Shown here one piece after another: positions 36,133 through 45,401 of a stretch of 64,000 nucleotides of DNA. The DNA comes from Lapidilactobacillus luobeiensis. Its GTDB lineage: Bacteria > Bacillota > Bacilli > Lactobacillales > Lactobacillaceae. Location: positions 103,488 through 167,487 of the forward strand of contig NZ_BROC01000004.1 in the NCBI RefSeq assembly GCF_024345205.1, in the 5' to 3' direction. Under the pieces are notes generated by a model that did no database searches, had not been told where the DNA came from, and saw only the letters and a program-made list of their open reading frames with translations. Position 1 is the first letter of the stretch; each line of letters opens with the position of its first letter. Made by a program: the position numbers and the translations under genes.

Positions 36133-36585
36133 TTAATACTCACGCGTTTTTCCCTGCTTCGCATTTAACCAAAGCGGACGAACATTCTGCAAGAGTTGAT
36201 CTAAGTCCGCCGCAAACGCCACCAACTGCTCAGGAGAAAAACCTTGCAGCGCCGTGGCCTCAGACAACTGATTCTCCCGCTGGATCAAAGTCGCCGCCTG
36301 TTGACCAGCTTCCGTGACAAAAAGCTGGCGATTTTTTTGATTATTCGCATCGCTTCTTTTTTCAACTAGGCCGCTATCCACCAATTTCTGCAAGGCGCGG
36401 GCTGCCGTAGTACGATCAACCTTGACCATGTTCGCTAATCGATCTGGGATGATCCCAGGATTCTCGGCGATTCGTACTAAATAAAGGTACTGACCTCTGG
36501 TTAATGCAAGTGACTTGAATTCCAAATTCGCCACGGCATCAAAAATCCGCGCAACTTCACCAATTCTTCTCAAAATTTCTGTCAT
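36133..36585 (-). CDS. MarR family transcriptional regulator
   Basis: 150 residues, winged helix with VDRTTAARALQKLVDSGLVEK as recognition region (~65-85). It likely represses itself and the downstream acetyltransferase through the palindrome at 36625-36649. Ligand unknown; divergent from the FAD oxidase gene, which it might also control. Confidence 0.92.
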   Translation of the reverse strand: MTEILRRIGEVARIFDAVANLEFKSLALTRGQYLYLVRIAENPGIIPDRLANMVKVDRTTAARALQKLVDSGLVEKRSDANNQKNRQLFVTEAGQQAATLIQRENQLSEATALQGFSPEQLVAFAADLDQLLQNVRPLWLNAKQGKTREY

Positions 36586-36624
36586 TAGTTGATCCGCCTT
36601 TCTTGGCTTTTTTAGTTTAAACTA

Positions 36625-36649
36625 TTTTTGTTGTAATTGCAACAAAAAA
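36625..36649. promoter_or_regulatory. Putative MarR operator
   Basis: TTTTTGTTGTAATTGCAACAAAA and flanks form a 24-base palindrome with one mismatch (TTGTTG and CAACAA arms, typical of MarR sites), 40 bases upstream of marR. Confidence 0.7.
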
Positions 36650-36863
36650 TAAAACGATTTTTCTTTGCTCGAACTTAGATCAGTATATTGGTGCCGCTTG
36701 CAAAAATGTCGTTCATTTACCCAATTCAACGCTAGGCAATGCTGATCGCAACCTACCTGCTTGGCGATCTGTTAATTCTTGACAATCGTCAACAACGTGC
36801 TAAAGTGACCATAATCAAATGATAATAAGCTGACAGGATCCTGCCTAGCTCAGGAGGAATTCA

Positions 36864-38258
36864 ATGGTTAAATTCAATGCTTATACGAATGAGGAAATTA
36901 TTGCTGATCTGCGCCAACATGTCACTGCTAGTGCCATTCATAGCGATGTCGCGACCTTAAAGGCCCACGAGAACGACCAGTACGGCGTCAAATTGGCTAG
37001 TGGCTTACCTTTAGCCTATATCGAGGCTACTTCCGTCGCTGATATCCAAGGCGTCTTACAAACGGCCCGGCGCTACCATATCCCGATCGTGCCAGAAACA
37101 ACGGCGACCAGCACAGTCTCAGGTTCAGATGCGATCGCCGATAGTTTCGTACTCTCCATGGTAAAAATGAACCAGATCAAAGAAATCGATCCCGTCGATC
37201 AAATCGCGATCGTGGAGCCCGGCGTGATCAATGGTGACTTGGATAAAGCGGCCCGGGCGCAAGGCTTGTTCTATGCGCCTGATCCTGGATCGAAACCGAT
37301 CTCCTCGATCGGCGGGAATGTCTCCACAAACGCTGGTGGGATGAGCACCGTTCGTTATGGCGCAACGAAAGATTCGGTACTAGGATTAACTGTTGTCCTA
37401 GCAGATGGCCGCGAATTAAAATTAGGCGGGCGCTCATTGAAACAAGCCTTTGGTTATGACTTGACCCAGCTTTTTGTCGGCTCAGAAGGAACATTGGGGA
37501 TCATTACTGAGATCACGGTGCGGTTATTCCCGATCCCGTTAGGTGGGGCCATCACAGGTCAGGCCTTCTTCAAGGATATGACCACTTTGGCGCAGGCCGT
37601 TGCTGAATTACGGGGTTCGGGTGCTTATCCAGCAATGTTGGAAGCACTGGATGCCCCTACCGTCGCGGCGCTGGATCGCTATAAAAAAACTCACTATGCT
37701 GATAATAGCGGCGCGATGCTGATTTTACGTTTGGATAGTTACAATGATCTCATTCTTGAAACAACGAAACAGATCCTCGAAAAAAACGGGGCGCAACATT
37801 TGGCCTTGACCAGTGATCCTGCCAAGGCAGATCAGATCATGCAATTACGTCGCGACATGTTGCCCGCAGTTTTCGCCAACGGCCAACATGTTATGGAAGA
37901 TATGGCGGTGCCTTTATCAAAGCTGGCAGAAATGATCGACTATATTCAGCAGATCGCCACCCAACTTCATTTAACGATCTACACGGCTGGACACGCTGGC
38001 GATGGGAATGTCCACCCAACGATCGTCTGGCCAGCTGCGGAAAAAGAAGTGCCGACTGCCGTTATAACGGCGTTGCAACTAATGTTTCGCAAGGCCTTAG
38101 CTCTCGGTGGCACGATCTCAGGTGAGCATGCTGTGGGGTTATTGAAAAATCAGTGGAACAACGAAGAACTTGGCCCCGAAGTCGATCTCGTTCAGCACCA
38201 GATCAAGGCCTTGTTCGACCCAATGAACCTGCTGAATCCTAAACGAAAAATCAATTAA
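36864..38258 (+). CDS. FAD-linked oxidase, GlcD/D-lactate dehydrogenase type
   Basis: 464 residues: FAD-binding PCMH domain (~45-225; GSKPISSIGGNVSTNAGGMS and GSEGTLGIIT) and C-terminal FAD-oxidase domain ending in HAGDGNVHP and GEHAVGLLK. Such enzymes oxidise D-2-hydroxy acids such as D-lactate or glycolate and pass electrons to quinone or another acceptor. AGGAGG six bases before ATG. Monocistronic. Exact substrate cannot be told. Confidence 0.92.
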   Translation: MVKFNAYTNEEIIADLRQHVTASAIHSDVATLKAHENDQYGVKLASGLPLAYIEATSVADIQGVLQTARRYHIPIVPETTATSTVSGSDAIADSFVLSMVKMNQIKEIDPVDQIAIVEPGVINGDLDKAARAQGLFYAPDPGSKPISSIGGNVSTNAGGMSTVRYGATKDSVLGLTVVLADGRELKLGGRSLKQAFGYDLTQLFVGSEGTLGIITEITVRLFPIPLGGAITGQAFFKDMTTLAQAVAELRGSGAYPAMLEALDAPTVAALDRYKKTHYADNSGAMLILRLDSYNDLILETTKQILEKNGAQHLALTSDPAKADQIMQLRRDMLPAVFANGQHVMEDMAVPLSKLAEMIDYIQQIATQLHLTIYTAGHAGDGNVHPTIVWPAAEKEVPTAVITALQLMFRKALALGGTISGEHAVGLLKNQWNNEELGPEVDLVQHQIKALFDPMNLLNPKRKIN

Positions 38259-38263
38259 GTTTC

Positions 38264-38354
38264 AAAAAAACACAACCATACTTGTGCGACCCTTAGCAAC
38301 TAAATCAATGCTTAGTTTACAAAAAGGGTAGTACTGCATGGCTGTGTTTTTTGT
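38264..38354 (+). terminator. Long terminator after the FAD oxidase gene
   Basis: AAAAACACA.CCAT...GACCCTT pairs with AAGGGT...ATGG.TGTGTTTTT, a long interrupted stem ending in a T run. Confidence 0.75.
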
Positions 38355-38571
38355 TATAACGGCGTTATGCAGGGCCGAACGAAATCATCTATAAATGGCG
38401 TTTGGAAAAAAAGGATCCTAAAAACACTGATAAGAAGCGTTGCTCGTATTTTTCGGAATGGTTGGTTGCCCGTTTTCTTGATTCTAGGATAAATCAGCGG
38501 AACACCGCGCTCTTCTAGCATTCGAGATTTCAACTAGCACTGGGCTAATTATTGCGGCGAATCAATATTAT
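38355..38571. other. Intergenic, nothing recognised
   Basis: About 215 bases between the terminator and the HIT gene stop. No open frame with a ribosome site, no repeat shared with the rest of the window. Confidence 0.5.
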
Positions 38572-39039
38572 TTACTTTGCATATTTTTCTTCAACAACAT
38601 CAATTGCCTTTTGTAGGTTGAATTTCATTTCTGCTAATTCTTCCGTTGTTGGTGCAGTCTCATCTGCATACATAACTTTAGGATCGACCCACCAAATCGG
38701 ACCAGGCTTGGGTGTATCGCCATTATGTCGGGGAAAAAGATGCCAGTGCACATGCGCATCGCCATTTCCCAACAGCTCGACATTCATCTTATCCGCATGA
38801 AAAGCAAGCGAACACGCTTCCGCGACCAGGCTCATCTCATTAAGAAATTGTCGTTTCAATTTTTCGGGCATCAAATGCAGTTCCGTAATGTGTTCCTTAC
38901 CCAAGAATAGCGTATATCCGGGAAAGTATTGGCTATCCCCTAGAACAACATAACCAGTAGCCATTTCTTTAACAAAATACGGATTTTTATGATCCTCGAT
39001 CATAGCGATACGTTGGCAAATAAAACAGTTTTTTCCCAT
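38572..39039 (-). CDS. HIT family nucleotide-binding protein
   Basis: 155 residues. Histidine triad HVHWHLFPR (H96, H98, H100), N-terminal CFIC that can bind zinc. These hydrolases cleave AMP-linked or dinucleotide substrates. ATG 39039 has GAGGT eight bases upstream; a 30-codon extension would run into the preceding gene and is rejected. Confidence 0.93.
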   Translation of the reverse strand: MGKNCFICQRIAMIEDHKNPYFVKEMATGYVVLGDSQYFPGYTLFLGKEHITELHLMPEKLKRQFLNEMSLVAEACSLAFHADKMNVELLGNGDAHVHWHLFPRHNGDTPKPGPIWWVDPKVMYADETAPTTEELAEMKFNLQKAIDVVEEKYAK

Positions 39040-39125
39040 GTCCTTGACCTCGATTTTATCTATCAGATTGCCTATCAACAAGTGCTCTTCTAATTGTAGC
39101 ACATAGTATCGAATGGAAGAGCTGA

Positions 39126-39779
39126 TCACTTGACCCGATCACTGGGAAAAACAAATGAAATGATCGGTAGGGCCAAATAAAAAATCATTGCCACCGTCGG
39201 TTGAATAAAGGCGACCCCGATCAAGGCAATGTTTAATAAAAAGCCACCAAGGATCCGCCAACGAGTAACCTGATCAAAGAAAGTCCGTGCGGCACCAGTT
39301 TTTCCAAAAAGTTCTCGATTAGTGTGATTGACCATGAGACGGCGTAACATATTGATGATCAAATAGTCGAAGCCCATGTTGGCCACGGCCAGATTAGTCG
39401 GCTGTTGCATCAACCATTTGGTCAATAATGGCAATAGTGAGAGCGCCGCGAGAAAGGCAAAGTTCATTAATAAGAATTTTTTATCGGCCCGCGGTAAAAT
39501 CGCGAAAGTCTGGTGGTTTTCGTACCAGAAATTGGCCACCATGAAAAAGCTGATCAGAAAAATCAAAATCGCGCGCATAAATAAACGATAACTTCCCACG
39601 GTATTATTGGGGAGTGGCACCTCCAATACCATGACCGTAATGATGATTGCAATCACTGCATCGTCAAAAACGTCTAAATGTTCTTTCAATTTAGGGCCAT
39701 CATCTTGATGCAATTCTTCTAGTTTTTGACGAACTTCGGCCATTTGCTGCTCATCCGTTTTTGACTGTTCTTTTTTCAT
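39126..39779 (-). CDS. TMEM175/DUF1211 family potassium channel-like protein
   Basis: 217 residues, about six membrane helices. The family pore helix signature FSDAVxAIxIT appears as FDDAVIAIIITVMVLEVPLP near residue 37. Bacterial TMEM175 proteins conduct potassium. The Ser-to-Asp change in FDD is notable. GGGGG lies eight to nine bases before ATG 39779. It lies between the HIT and GNAT genes on the same strand. Confidence 0.88.
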   Translation of the reverse strand: MKKEQSKTDEQQMAEVRQKLEELHQDDGPKLKEHLDVFDDAVIAIIITVMVLEVPLPNNTVGSYRLFMRAILIFLISFFMVANFWYENHQTFAILPRADKKFLLMNFAFLAALSLLPLLTKWLMQQPTNLAVANMGFDYLIINMLRRLMVNHTNRELFGKTGAARTFFDQVTRWRILGGFLLNIALIGVAFIQPTVAMIFYLALPIISFVFPSDRVK

Positions 39780-39811
39780 CACAAAGTCCCCCAACTCAAC
39801 AAAGCAAAACG

Positions 39812-40243
39812 TCAATCCTTGATTTTCCGCCAATATCCGTCATCGACCTGCTGATAACCCTGCTTTGCTAAAATCGGCGCTAAGCTTGTTGTCAGTTGCA
39901 GTCGGACTTGCCAAACACGGATTTCCGGAGCGGTCATTTCGATCAAGGTCAGGACCTGACTAGCGATCCCACACTGCTGAAAGTCAGATAAAAGTACCAG
40001 TGGACTGAGTTGCCCCCGCTGGCCAGTCTTATCCCGTTGAAGTCGCAAATAGCCAGCACGTTGATCGCCAAATAAGATAAAGAAATAATTGTTCTGCTCA
40101 TTACGGAACCGCCAATGGATCTGGGCTAAAGAATCAACAAATCTCATTTGGTCTTGCGTTGGCGTGGCAAAAAATTGCTGTTGCATTTGCCAAACTGTAC
40201 CAAGTTCCGTCTCCTGAACGCGTTTTAGCGTGACCTCGACCAT
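39812..40243 (-). CDS. GNAT family N-acetyltransferase
   Basis: 143 residues with a diverged acetyl-CoA loop (QQCGIASQVL) and late beta strand LAKQGYQQV. Substrate unknown. AGGGG lies five bases before ATG 40243; the GTG two codons earlier would be on the site. Divergent from the cadmium cassette. Confidence 0.75.
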   Translation of the reverse strand: MVEVTLKRVQETELGTVWQMQQQFFATPTQDQMRFVDSLAQIHWRFRNEQNNYFFILFGDQRAGYLRLQRDKTGQRGQLSPLVLLSDFQQCGIASQVLTLIEMTAPEIRVWQVRLQLTTSLAPILAKQGYQQVDDGYWRKIKD

Positions 40244-40353
40244 CTGCACCCCTCTTTTCTACCGCTAGTATAGCGCGATCATTCAATCAAACAGTACTAA
40301 AAAGTCTTTTCAATTTTGCGTGTCACGCTAATAAAAAGGCCGTTAGCTGCATC

Positions 40354-40385
40354 TTGTCAATCATATTAATAAGTGTTAATATGAT
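40354..40385 (+). promoter_or_regulatory. Promoter/operator of the CmtR-CadD operon
   Basis: TTGTCA (40354-40359), 17-base spacer, TAATAT (40377-40382). A perfect ten-base inverted repeat ATCATATTAA/TTAATATGAT (40360-40385) fills the spacer and -10, where an ArsR-family repressor would exclude RNA polymerase. Confidence 0.85.
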
Positions 40386-40450
40386 GACGCTAAACTGAAT
40401 CTTCGCCTCGTTTTTTTAGTCTAACGAAATCAATAAAGGAGCCAATGATC

Positions 40451-40774
40451 ATGACCACGATTTTACAGCAAAAAGTGATCCACGCGTTAAACAATCCCAC
40501 GCGGCTAACGATTCTTGAGCAACTCACCCAAGGCGAGGCCACGGTCAATACATTGACCGCACAGATCGGCACGACTAGTCAATCAAATATTTCACAACAG
40601 TTAGCGTGCCTACGGGATTGCGGTTTGATCAAGCAGCGTCGCTCTGGAAAATACAGTTTCTATCGTTTGAGTTCACCTGAGATCACCGTGCTTCTTCAGG
40701 AGATCGATCGGGTCAGCACGGCCTTAAACTGGACGGCCGCGACTCCGTTGGCCTGTTCCAGTCAGCAGAAATGA
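40451..40774 (+). CDS. ArsR/SmtB family metal sensor, CmtR-like (Cd/Pb)
   Basis: 107 residues, winged helix with recognition helix SQSNISQQLACLRDCG. C53 and C57 lie in that helix and a third Cys at 102 near the C-terminus, the same arrangement as the Cd(II)/Pb(II) sites of mycobacterial CmtR. Binding metal would release the operator upstream and induce cadD eleven bases downstream. ATG 40451 is nine bases from AAAGGAG; the ATG at 40445 is only three. Confidence 0.88.
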   Translation: MTTILQQKVIHALNNPTRLTILEQLTQGEATVNTLTAQIGTTSQSNISQQLACLRDCGLIKQRRSGKYSFYRLSSPEITVLLQEIDRVSTALNWTAATPLACSSQQK

Positions 40775-40784
40775 GGCAAAGCTA

Positions 40785-41390
40785 ATGCTAAACTTAATCA
40801 TTACCGGCGCCACTGCCTACATTTCCACCAGTATCGATTATCTGATCATATTGATGCTACTCTTTGGCCGTGCCAAAAATCGGCGCGACCGTTGGGCCAT
40901 TTACTGGGGTGATCTCCTCGGCACCAGCATTCTCGTTGGCACCGCTTTGATCATGGCCTTCGTGCTCCATTTCGTCCCGGCGACTTGGCTGTTGGGTTTC
41001 TTAGGCTTGATCCCGATTTACTTGGGGATCCACCTGCTGATCGAACCCGACGATGATGATCAAGATGCCATCCAACAGAAAATCAAACATCAGCGCAGCC
41101 TGATCCTAAACGTCATTTTGATCACGGCCAGTTCCTGCGGCGCGGATAATATCGGCATTTATGTGCCCCTATTCGTCCCCCTCTCAACCGGAGAAATCGG
41201 CGTGATCCTCCTCACTTTTCTCGTGATGTTAAGTCTCTTTTGCCTGATTGGCTACGAACTGGTCCGTCTCCCGCAAATCGCCGTCGTCCTGGGCAAATAT
41301 GGCCGCTGGATCTCCGCGATCGTGTATCTCCTGCTAGGTCTCTATGTGATGTGGGAGAGCGGCACGTTCAGCCATCTCTTCGGCTGGTAA
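40785..41390 (+). CDS. cadD: CadD family cadmium resistance transporter
   Basis: 201 residues, about five to six membrane helices, with the CadD features TSIDYLIILMLLFGRA at the start and ITASSCGADNIGIYVPLF in the middle (conserved Cys, Asp, Asn). CadD confers cadmium resistance, probably by efflux. Operon with the CmtR-like sensor. Confidence 0.92.
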   Translation: MLNLIITGATAYISTSIDYLIILMLLFGRAKNRRDRWAIYWGDLLGTSILVGTALIMAFVLHFVPATWLLGFLGLIPIYLGIHLLIEPDDDDQDAIQQKIKHQRSLILNVILITASSCGADNIGIYVPLFVPLSTGEIGVILLTFLVMLSLFCLIGYELVRLPQIAVVLGKYGRWISAIVYLLLGLYVMWESGTFSHLFGW

Positions 41391-41620
41391 CAGCGTCTGC
41401 ATGGGGCGGATCCGGCCCTGATCACCAAAAGTTCCTAAAAAACAGGCTTAGAACCACGATAAAAACGAGCTGACCGCAGAATAACCGCAAGCTAAAAATT
41501 CTGGGGTAAAAAGGCTAGTCAGAGAAGTGCCAAAGTTGACCGGGTTGACAAGAACCCTCATCATAACGGAAAAATAGCGCCACCGCTCTGTCATGCACAC
41601 TGTTCAGCCTAGTAGATTCG
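41391..41620. other. Intergenic, convergent gap, nothing recognised
   Basis: 230 bases between cadD and the sce7725-like gene; no clear terminator hairpin or repeat seen. Confidence 0.4.
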
Positions 41621-42541
41621 CTAATTTTGCTGGCTGTTCAACAGTCGCCCCATCAGCTGTAAATGATGCATCAAACTGAGTTGCTTGACGATGCCTAGAC
41701 CGGGAAACTTTTGTTGGGTGTGATAGGCTAACAAAGCTGATAAGGCTGGTGTTTGATTCAATCCGTGCATATGTTCTGGTCCCCAGACAGCCAGCTTGGC
41801 CAAGGCTTCAAAGAATTTCTGCTTTTGCCCGGACATGGTGGCGTTGCTGTCGGAAACAAAATGGTGGACGCGTAAGCTGCCATCCGCTGTGACGTAGATG
41901 AGATGGATGGCGATGGCGTGGGACGGCATTCCCTTGTCGAAATAGAAACTGCCACTGATGCCATAGTCGCCAAAGCCTTCCCGGTCAGGAATCGTGCGCC
42001 ACCAATTAGCTGGCGCGAAAAAAGCATCGGGCAAGGTGGCATAGTCCTCAACCCGACCCACAAACGGCATGGGGTCGGTCAGCGTCAAAGCCTTCGTCCC
42101 CGCCAGTTGCCGCAAGCGGGCCTCATCCGGCACCAAAATACCACTGACTTGTTGGAACACATTGGTCACCGCATAAGCGCGCAATAATTCGTAATTCGGC
42201 GCGATCAACAAACTCCGCTGTCCCGGGCCAGTCTTCAAGAAGTCATGGCTAAAGTCCGGCGCTAAAATCGCGCTAGGGTAATAAAAAGGTAATTGGCTAA
42301 AGTCTGGCAGCGGATAAAGTTTCTCACTATTCAAACCGTAAACACTGACTTGCGGATTAGCAATCACACTAAAGGGATGGCGGGCCGTGATCAAGGCCGC
42401 CACCGTTTGTTGCAGCTCCCGAGAATCACGGACTGGTTCAATTATCGGGACGATCTGCGGCGCCAGCTCGCCCTTGGTGACCAACGCTTTTAAGCCACGC
42501 AAATCATACATGCGGCCGCGTAAATATGGGAAATAAATCAT
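41621..42541 (-). CDS. sce7725 family protein
   Basis: 306 residues with the conserved N-terminus YFPYLRGRMYDLRGLK, IVPIIEPV and YGISGSFYFDKGMPSHAIAIHLIY in the second half, typical of the sce7725 family of unknown function. It overlaps the upstream nuclease-like gene by four bases (ATGA), and such pairing with an sce7726-type protein is a known gene neighbourhood. Role in defence or DNA modification is speculative. Confidence 0.82.
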   Translation of the reverse strand: MIYFPYLRGRMYDLRGLKALVTKGELAPQIVPIIEPVRDSRELQQTVAALITARHPFSVIANPQVSVYGLNSEKLYPLPDFSQLPFYYPSAILAPDFSHDFLKTGPGQRSLLIAPNYELLRAYAVTNVFQQVSGILVPDEARLRQLAGTKALTLTDPMPFVGRVEDYATLPDAFFAPANWWRTIPDREGFGDYGISGSFYFDKGMPSHAIAIHLIYVTADGSLRVHHFVSDSNATMSGQKQKFFEALAKLAVWGPEHMHGLNQTPALSALLAYHTQQKFPGLGIVKQLSLMHHLQLMGRLLNSQQN

Positions 42542-43254
42542 AATTGTGCACCGAGATCCGGGTGTTGCAATTGGCGATACTGCAATTGTAACGCTTGATA
42601 TTCCGCGTTGCGTGCGTCCAACTCTTCTTGCAGCGCGGTCAACTTCTGATTCTCCAGCTCTTCATTGAAGCGATCGAACAAATTGGCCTCTGGTTGATAA
42701 ACATCGTAGCCCACCTGGGACCGCTTGCGTAACTCCTTATACAACTGGTCATCAGAATACAGTTGCAACCCTTTGGCCACCCGTTTAGCCTTGTCGACTT
42801 CGCGAAACAACGAACTGATGAAGTGACTGGTCAGCTCCTGTTCGTCGACCTGCAGTTCTTGATACTGGGCTTTTTTCGCCACCGTTAAGAAACCTGGCGC
42901 CCGCAAGGTTTGTGGGGCCAGCGCCACGGCTTCTTGGTCAAAAGCACGATAAATCAAGACGCCAACTTTGCTGGGAATCTCCGTGGCGACTTGCTCATAA
43001 AGTTTCTGGGGGAGGACGAAGTAATTATAGTGACCAATGAAGGACAACTTGGCTTGCGAATGGAAGTCTGCCTTGGTCACTTTTAATTCGTAACAGCGCC
43101 ACTGGACCTCGCCATTGGCCAACTGTTGATAACTTAGGGTGTCGACAATGCCTTGATCCGCGGGCATCGCCACTTCTTCCACCACATAGGCGCCCTGTTC
43201 CAAGCAAAATTGATACAAGGTCGATTCTAGTTGTAGAGTTAATTTTGTTTTCAT
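42538..43254 (-). CDS. PD-(D/E)XK nuclease-like protein paired with sce7725 (MmcB/sce7726-like)
   Basis: 238 residues. An N-terminal PD-(D/E)XK-like core has D38 in IVDTL and E56-x-K58 in YELKVTKADF, followed by a coiled, glutamine-rich C-terminal helix (~195-238). It resembles MmcB-type DNA repair nucleases and could be a nicking or restriction-like enzyme. ATG 43254 has GAGG six bases upstream. Translationally coupled to the sce7725 gene. Confidence 0.65.
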   Translation of the reverse strand: MKTKLTLQLESTLYQFCLEQGAYVVEEVAMPADQGIVDTLSYQQLANGEVQWRCYELKVTKADFHSQAKLSFIGHYNYFVLPQKLYEQVATEIPSKVGVLIYRAFDQEAVALAPQTLRAPGFLTVAKKAQYQELQVDEQELTSHFISSLFREVDKAKRVAKGLQLYSDDQLYKELRKRSQVGYDVYQPEANLFDRFNEELENQKLTALQEELDARNAEYQALQLQYRQLQHPDLGAQL

Positions 43255-43306
43255 GAGAACCTCGAGTGTTGGCTGCCTAGTAACAACGCCCATCGCGCGC
43301 GTAAAT

Positions 43307-43819
43307 TTAACGCTGCCAGGGCAGATCTAGACTGATTTGTTGACGGAAAGTCGCTTGCGCTTGTAGATGAACACGCCGCGCCGCTTGTCGTTGCGCGTAA
43401 CCTTGACAAAGCGCTTGATACTCCTGATTATCGCCAGCAACCACTAATTGTGGTAGGACCAAATCACGTTCGGTCACCACAAAAGTGGCAAAGCAAGTCA
43501 GCCCTAAGAAGCGCTGACCTGTTTGTAAATGTTCGCCGATGATCTTGGTGAAAACTTCGATCGACCGGTGACCGATCCCCGTCACATAAGACTCGGCGCA
43601 AAGCGAGTCTTGCAAGCGAAAAGGCTGAATGAAATCAACGCGATCGATGGCCGCGGTGACGGTTTCCACCCGGGCCACGCGCGAGGCCGGGATCGAGGCG
43701 TTGTCGTCAACGATCGCCAAGATCTTACCGCCAAAAACGGTTTCGTGTTCGTTGAGATCCGCCGCAAAAACCCGGTGATTACTGATCGATAACGTTTGTG
43801 CAACACTGATTGTCGTCAT
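43307..43819 (-). CDS. Acyl-CoA thioesterase, YciA/BACH-type hotdog
   Basis: 170 residues; N-terminal hotdog fold with HRVFAADLNEHETVFGGKIL and DDNASIPASRVA (usual D..A. .AA motif; Asp present), substrate acyl-CoA. GAGGG lies five bases before ATG 43819; a 50-codon upstream extension overlaps rarA and is not accepted. Might be transcribed with rarA. Confidence 0.85.
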   Translation of the reverse strand: MTTISVAQTLSISNHRVFAADLNEHETVFGGKILAIVDDNASIPASRVARVETVTAAIDRVDFIQPFRLQDSLCAESYVTGIGHRSIEVFTKIIGEHLQTGQRFLGLTCFATFVVTERDLVLPQLVVAGDNQEYQALCQGYAQRQAARRVHLQAQATFRQQISLDLPWQR

Positions 43820-43949
43820 ATTTTCCCTCTGTTCTGTGATTGGTCGCTCGGCTTCACTCGTGATTGCTCTCGCTGACGCTCCATCGCCCCAGCGTGATTG
43901 ACGCCGGTGCTTAATCGTCGCCAGCGTTAACGGCCCTACATTTTCGGTT

Positions 43950-45284
43950 TTATGGTGTCGGCTGGTCATGTTGTTGGTGCCACTGTTGCAAATAGGCTAG
44001 CCGCTTCTTGAAACGCGCTTCGTTGCCTTGTTCGGTCGGTTCATAATATTGATGCCCCGCTAGTTCTGGCGGCATTGTTTTCATCGTCGTTAATTTGTCG
44101 ACATTGTCGTGGGCATATTGATAATGATCGCCATAACCTAAGTCCGCCATTAATTTCGTCGGCGCATTGCGGATCTGCAACGGTACTGGCAAATTGCCCG
44201 TCCGCTTGATTTCTTTTTTCGCGCGGGCATTGGCCAGGTAAACCGCGTTGGATTTCGGCGCGGTCGCTAAATAGATCACTGCTTCCGTCAAATGAACCTC
44301 GCATTCCGGCATGCCGATCTGCTGGCAAGCCTGGAAAACCGTCACGGCCAAGGTCAGCGCGTGGGTATCAGCCAGACCAATGTCCTCACTAGCAAAACGG
44401 ACCAAACGGCGGGCAATATAAAGGGGATCTTCGCCACCGGCCAGCATGCGCGCCAGCCAATAGATCGCGGCGTCCACATCACTGTTGCGCATTGATTTAT
44501 GCAACGCTGAAATAATATTATAGTGTTCCTCACCGTGTTTATCATAGCGCAAGGATTTCGTGTTGATCAACTGGTCAAGCGCCGCGCTATCCAACCGAAC
44601 TTGGTGGTCACTCTGATCGGCGTTAAGCACGGCCATTTCCAAGGTGTTCAAAGCCACGCGCGCATCGCCATTGGCAAATTCCGCCAACATCCGCAAAGCC
44701 TCAGCATCCATAGTCACGGTCACACCGGGAAAGCTGGTCGGCTGGGCGATCACCCGTTGGAGCAACTGTTCAAGATCCGGCACCGTCAACGATTTCAGCA
44801 CGAAAACCTTACACCGCGACAACAGCGCTGAATTGATCTCAAAGGAGGGATTCTCCGTCGTCGCGCCGATCAAAATAATACTACCCTTTTCCACGAAAGG
44901 TAAAAACGCATCCTGTTGGGCTTTATTGAAGCGATGGATCTCATCCACAAAGACGATCGTGCGCTGGCCGATCTCCCGATTGAGCTCCGCTTCTTCCATG
45001 ATTTTACGAATATCCTTGATGCTACTGGTAACCGCGCTGAAATTAATGAATTGCGAAGCTGTTTGCTGCGCGATGATCCGAGCCAAAGTCGTTTTGCCCA
45101 CACCAGGAGGCCCCCAGAAAATCATCGAACTCAGTTGATCCTCATCGATCAATTTGCGCAACAGCTTGCCGGGACCGAGCAGTTGTTGCTGCCCCACGAA
45201 ATCCGCCAATGTATCTGGGCGCACTCGATTGGCTAAAGGCGTATTGTTATCATTGACGCTATCGAACAAGGACGCTTGTTTCAT
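43950..45284 (-). CDS. rarA: Replication-associated recombination ATPase RarA/MgsA
   Basis: 444 residues: Walker A GPPGVGKT (58-65), Walker B VFVDEIHRF, sensor 1 IGATTENPSFE, and the C-terminal MgsA tetramerisation domain (ASEDIGLAD, YLATAPKSNAVY). Acts at stalled forks with SSB and polymerase. ATG 45284 has AGGTG six bases upstream; a GTG three codons earlier is less likely. Confidence 0.95.
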   Translation of the reverse strand: MKQASLFDSVNDNNTPLANRVRPDTLADFVGQQQLLGPGKLLRKLIDEDQLSSMIFWGPPGVGKTTLARIIAQQTASQFINFSAVTSSIKDIRKIMEEAELNREIGQRTIVFVDEIHRFNKAQQDAFLPFVEKGSIILIGATTENPSFEINSALLSRCKVFVLKSLTVPDLEQLLQRVIAQPTSFPGVTVTMDAEALRMLAEFANGDARVALNTLEMAVLNADQSDHQVRLDSAALDQLINTKSLRYDKHGEEHYNIISALHKSMRNSDVDAAIYWLARMLAGGEDPLYIARRLVRFASEDIGLADTHALTLAVTVFQACQQIGMPECEVHLTEAVIYLATAPKSNAVYLANARAKKEIKRTGNLPVPLQIRNAPTKLMADLGYGDHYQYAHDNVDKLTTMKTMPPELAGHQYYEPTEQGNEARFKKRLAYLQQWHQQHDQPTP

Positions 45285-45401
45285 TATAATCACCTAACTT
45301 ATCAGAACCTAACTGTCACTCAATCGCTACCATGATTGTAACATAATGTCGAACCGGTGTTTGCATCAGTATTACTCTGGCGAACCATTTTTCTATCATG
45401 A

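Noticed and set aside
44644..45138. 164-codon plus-strand open frame inside rarA
   Set aside because: Antisense to a clear RarA gene; low-complexity, serine/arginine-rich translation.
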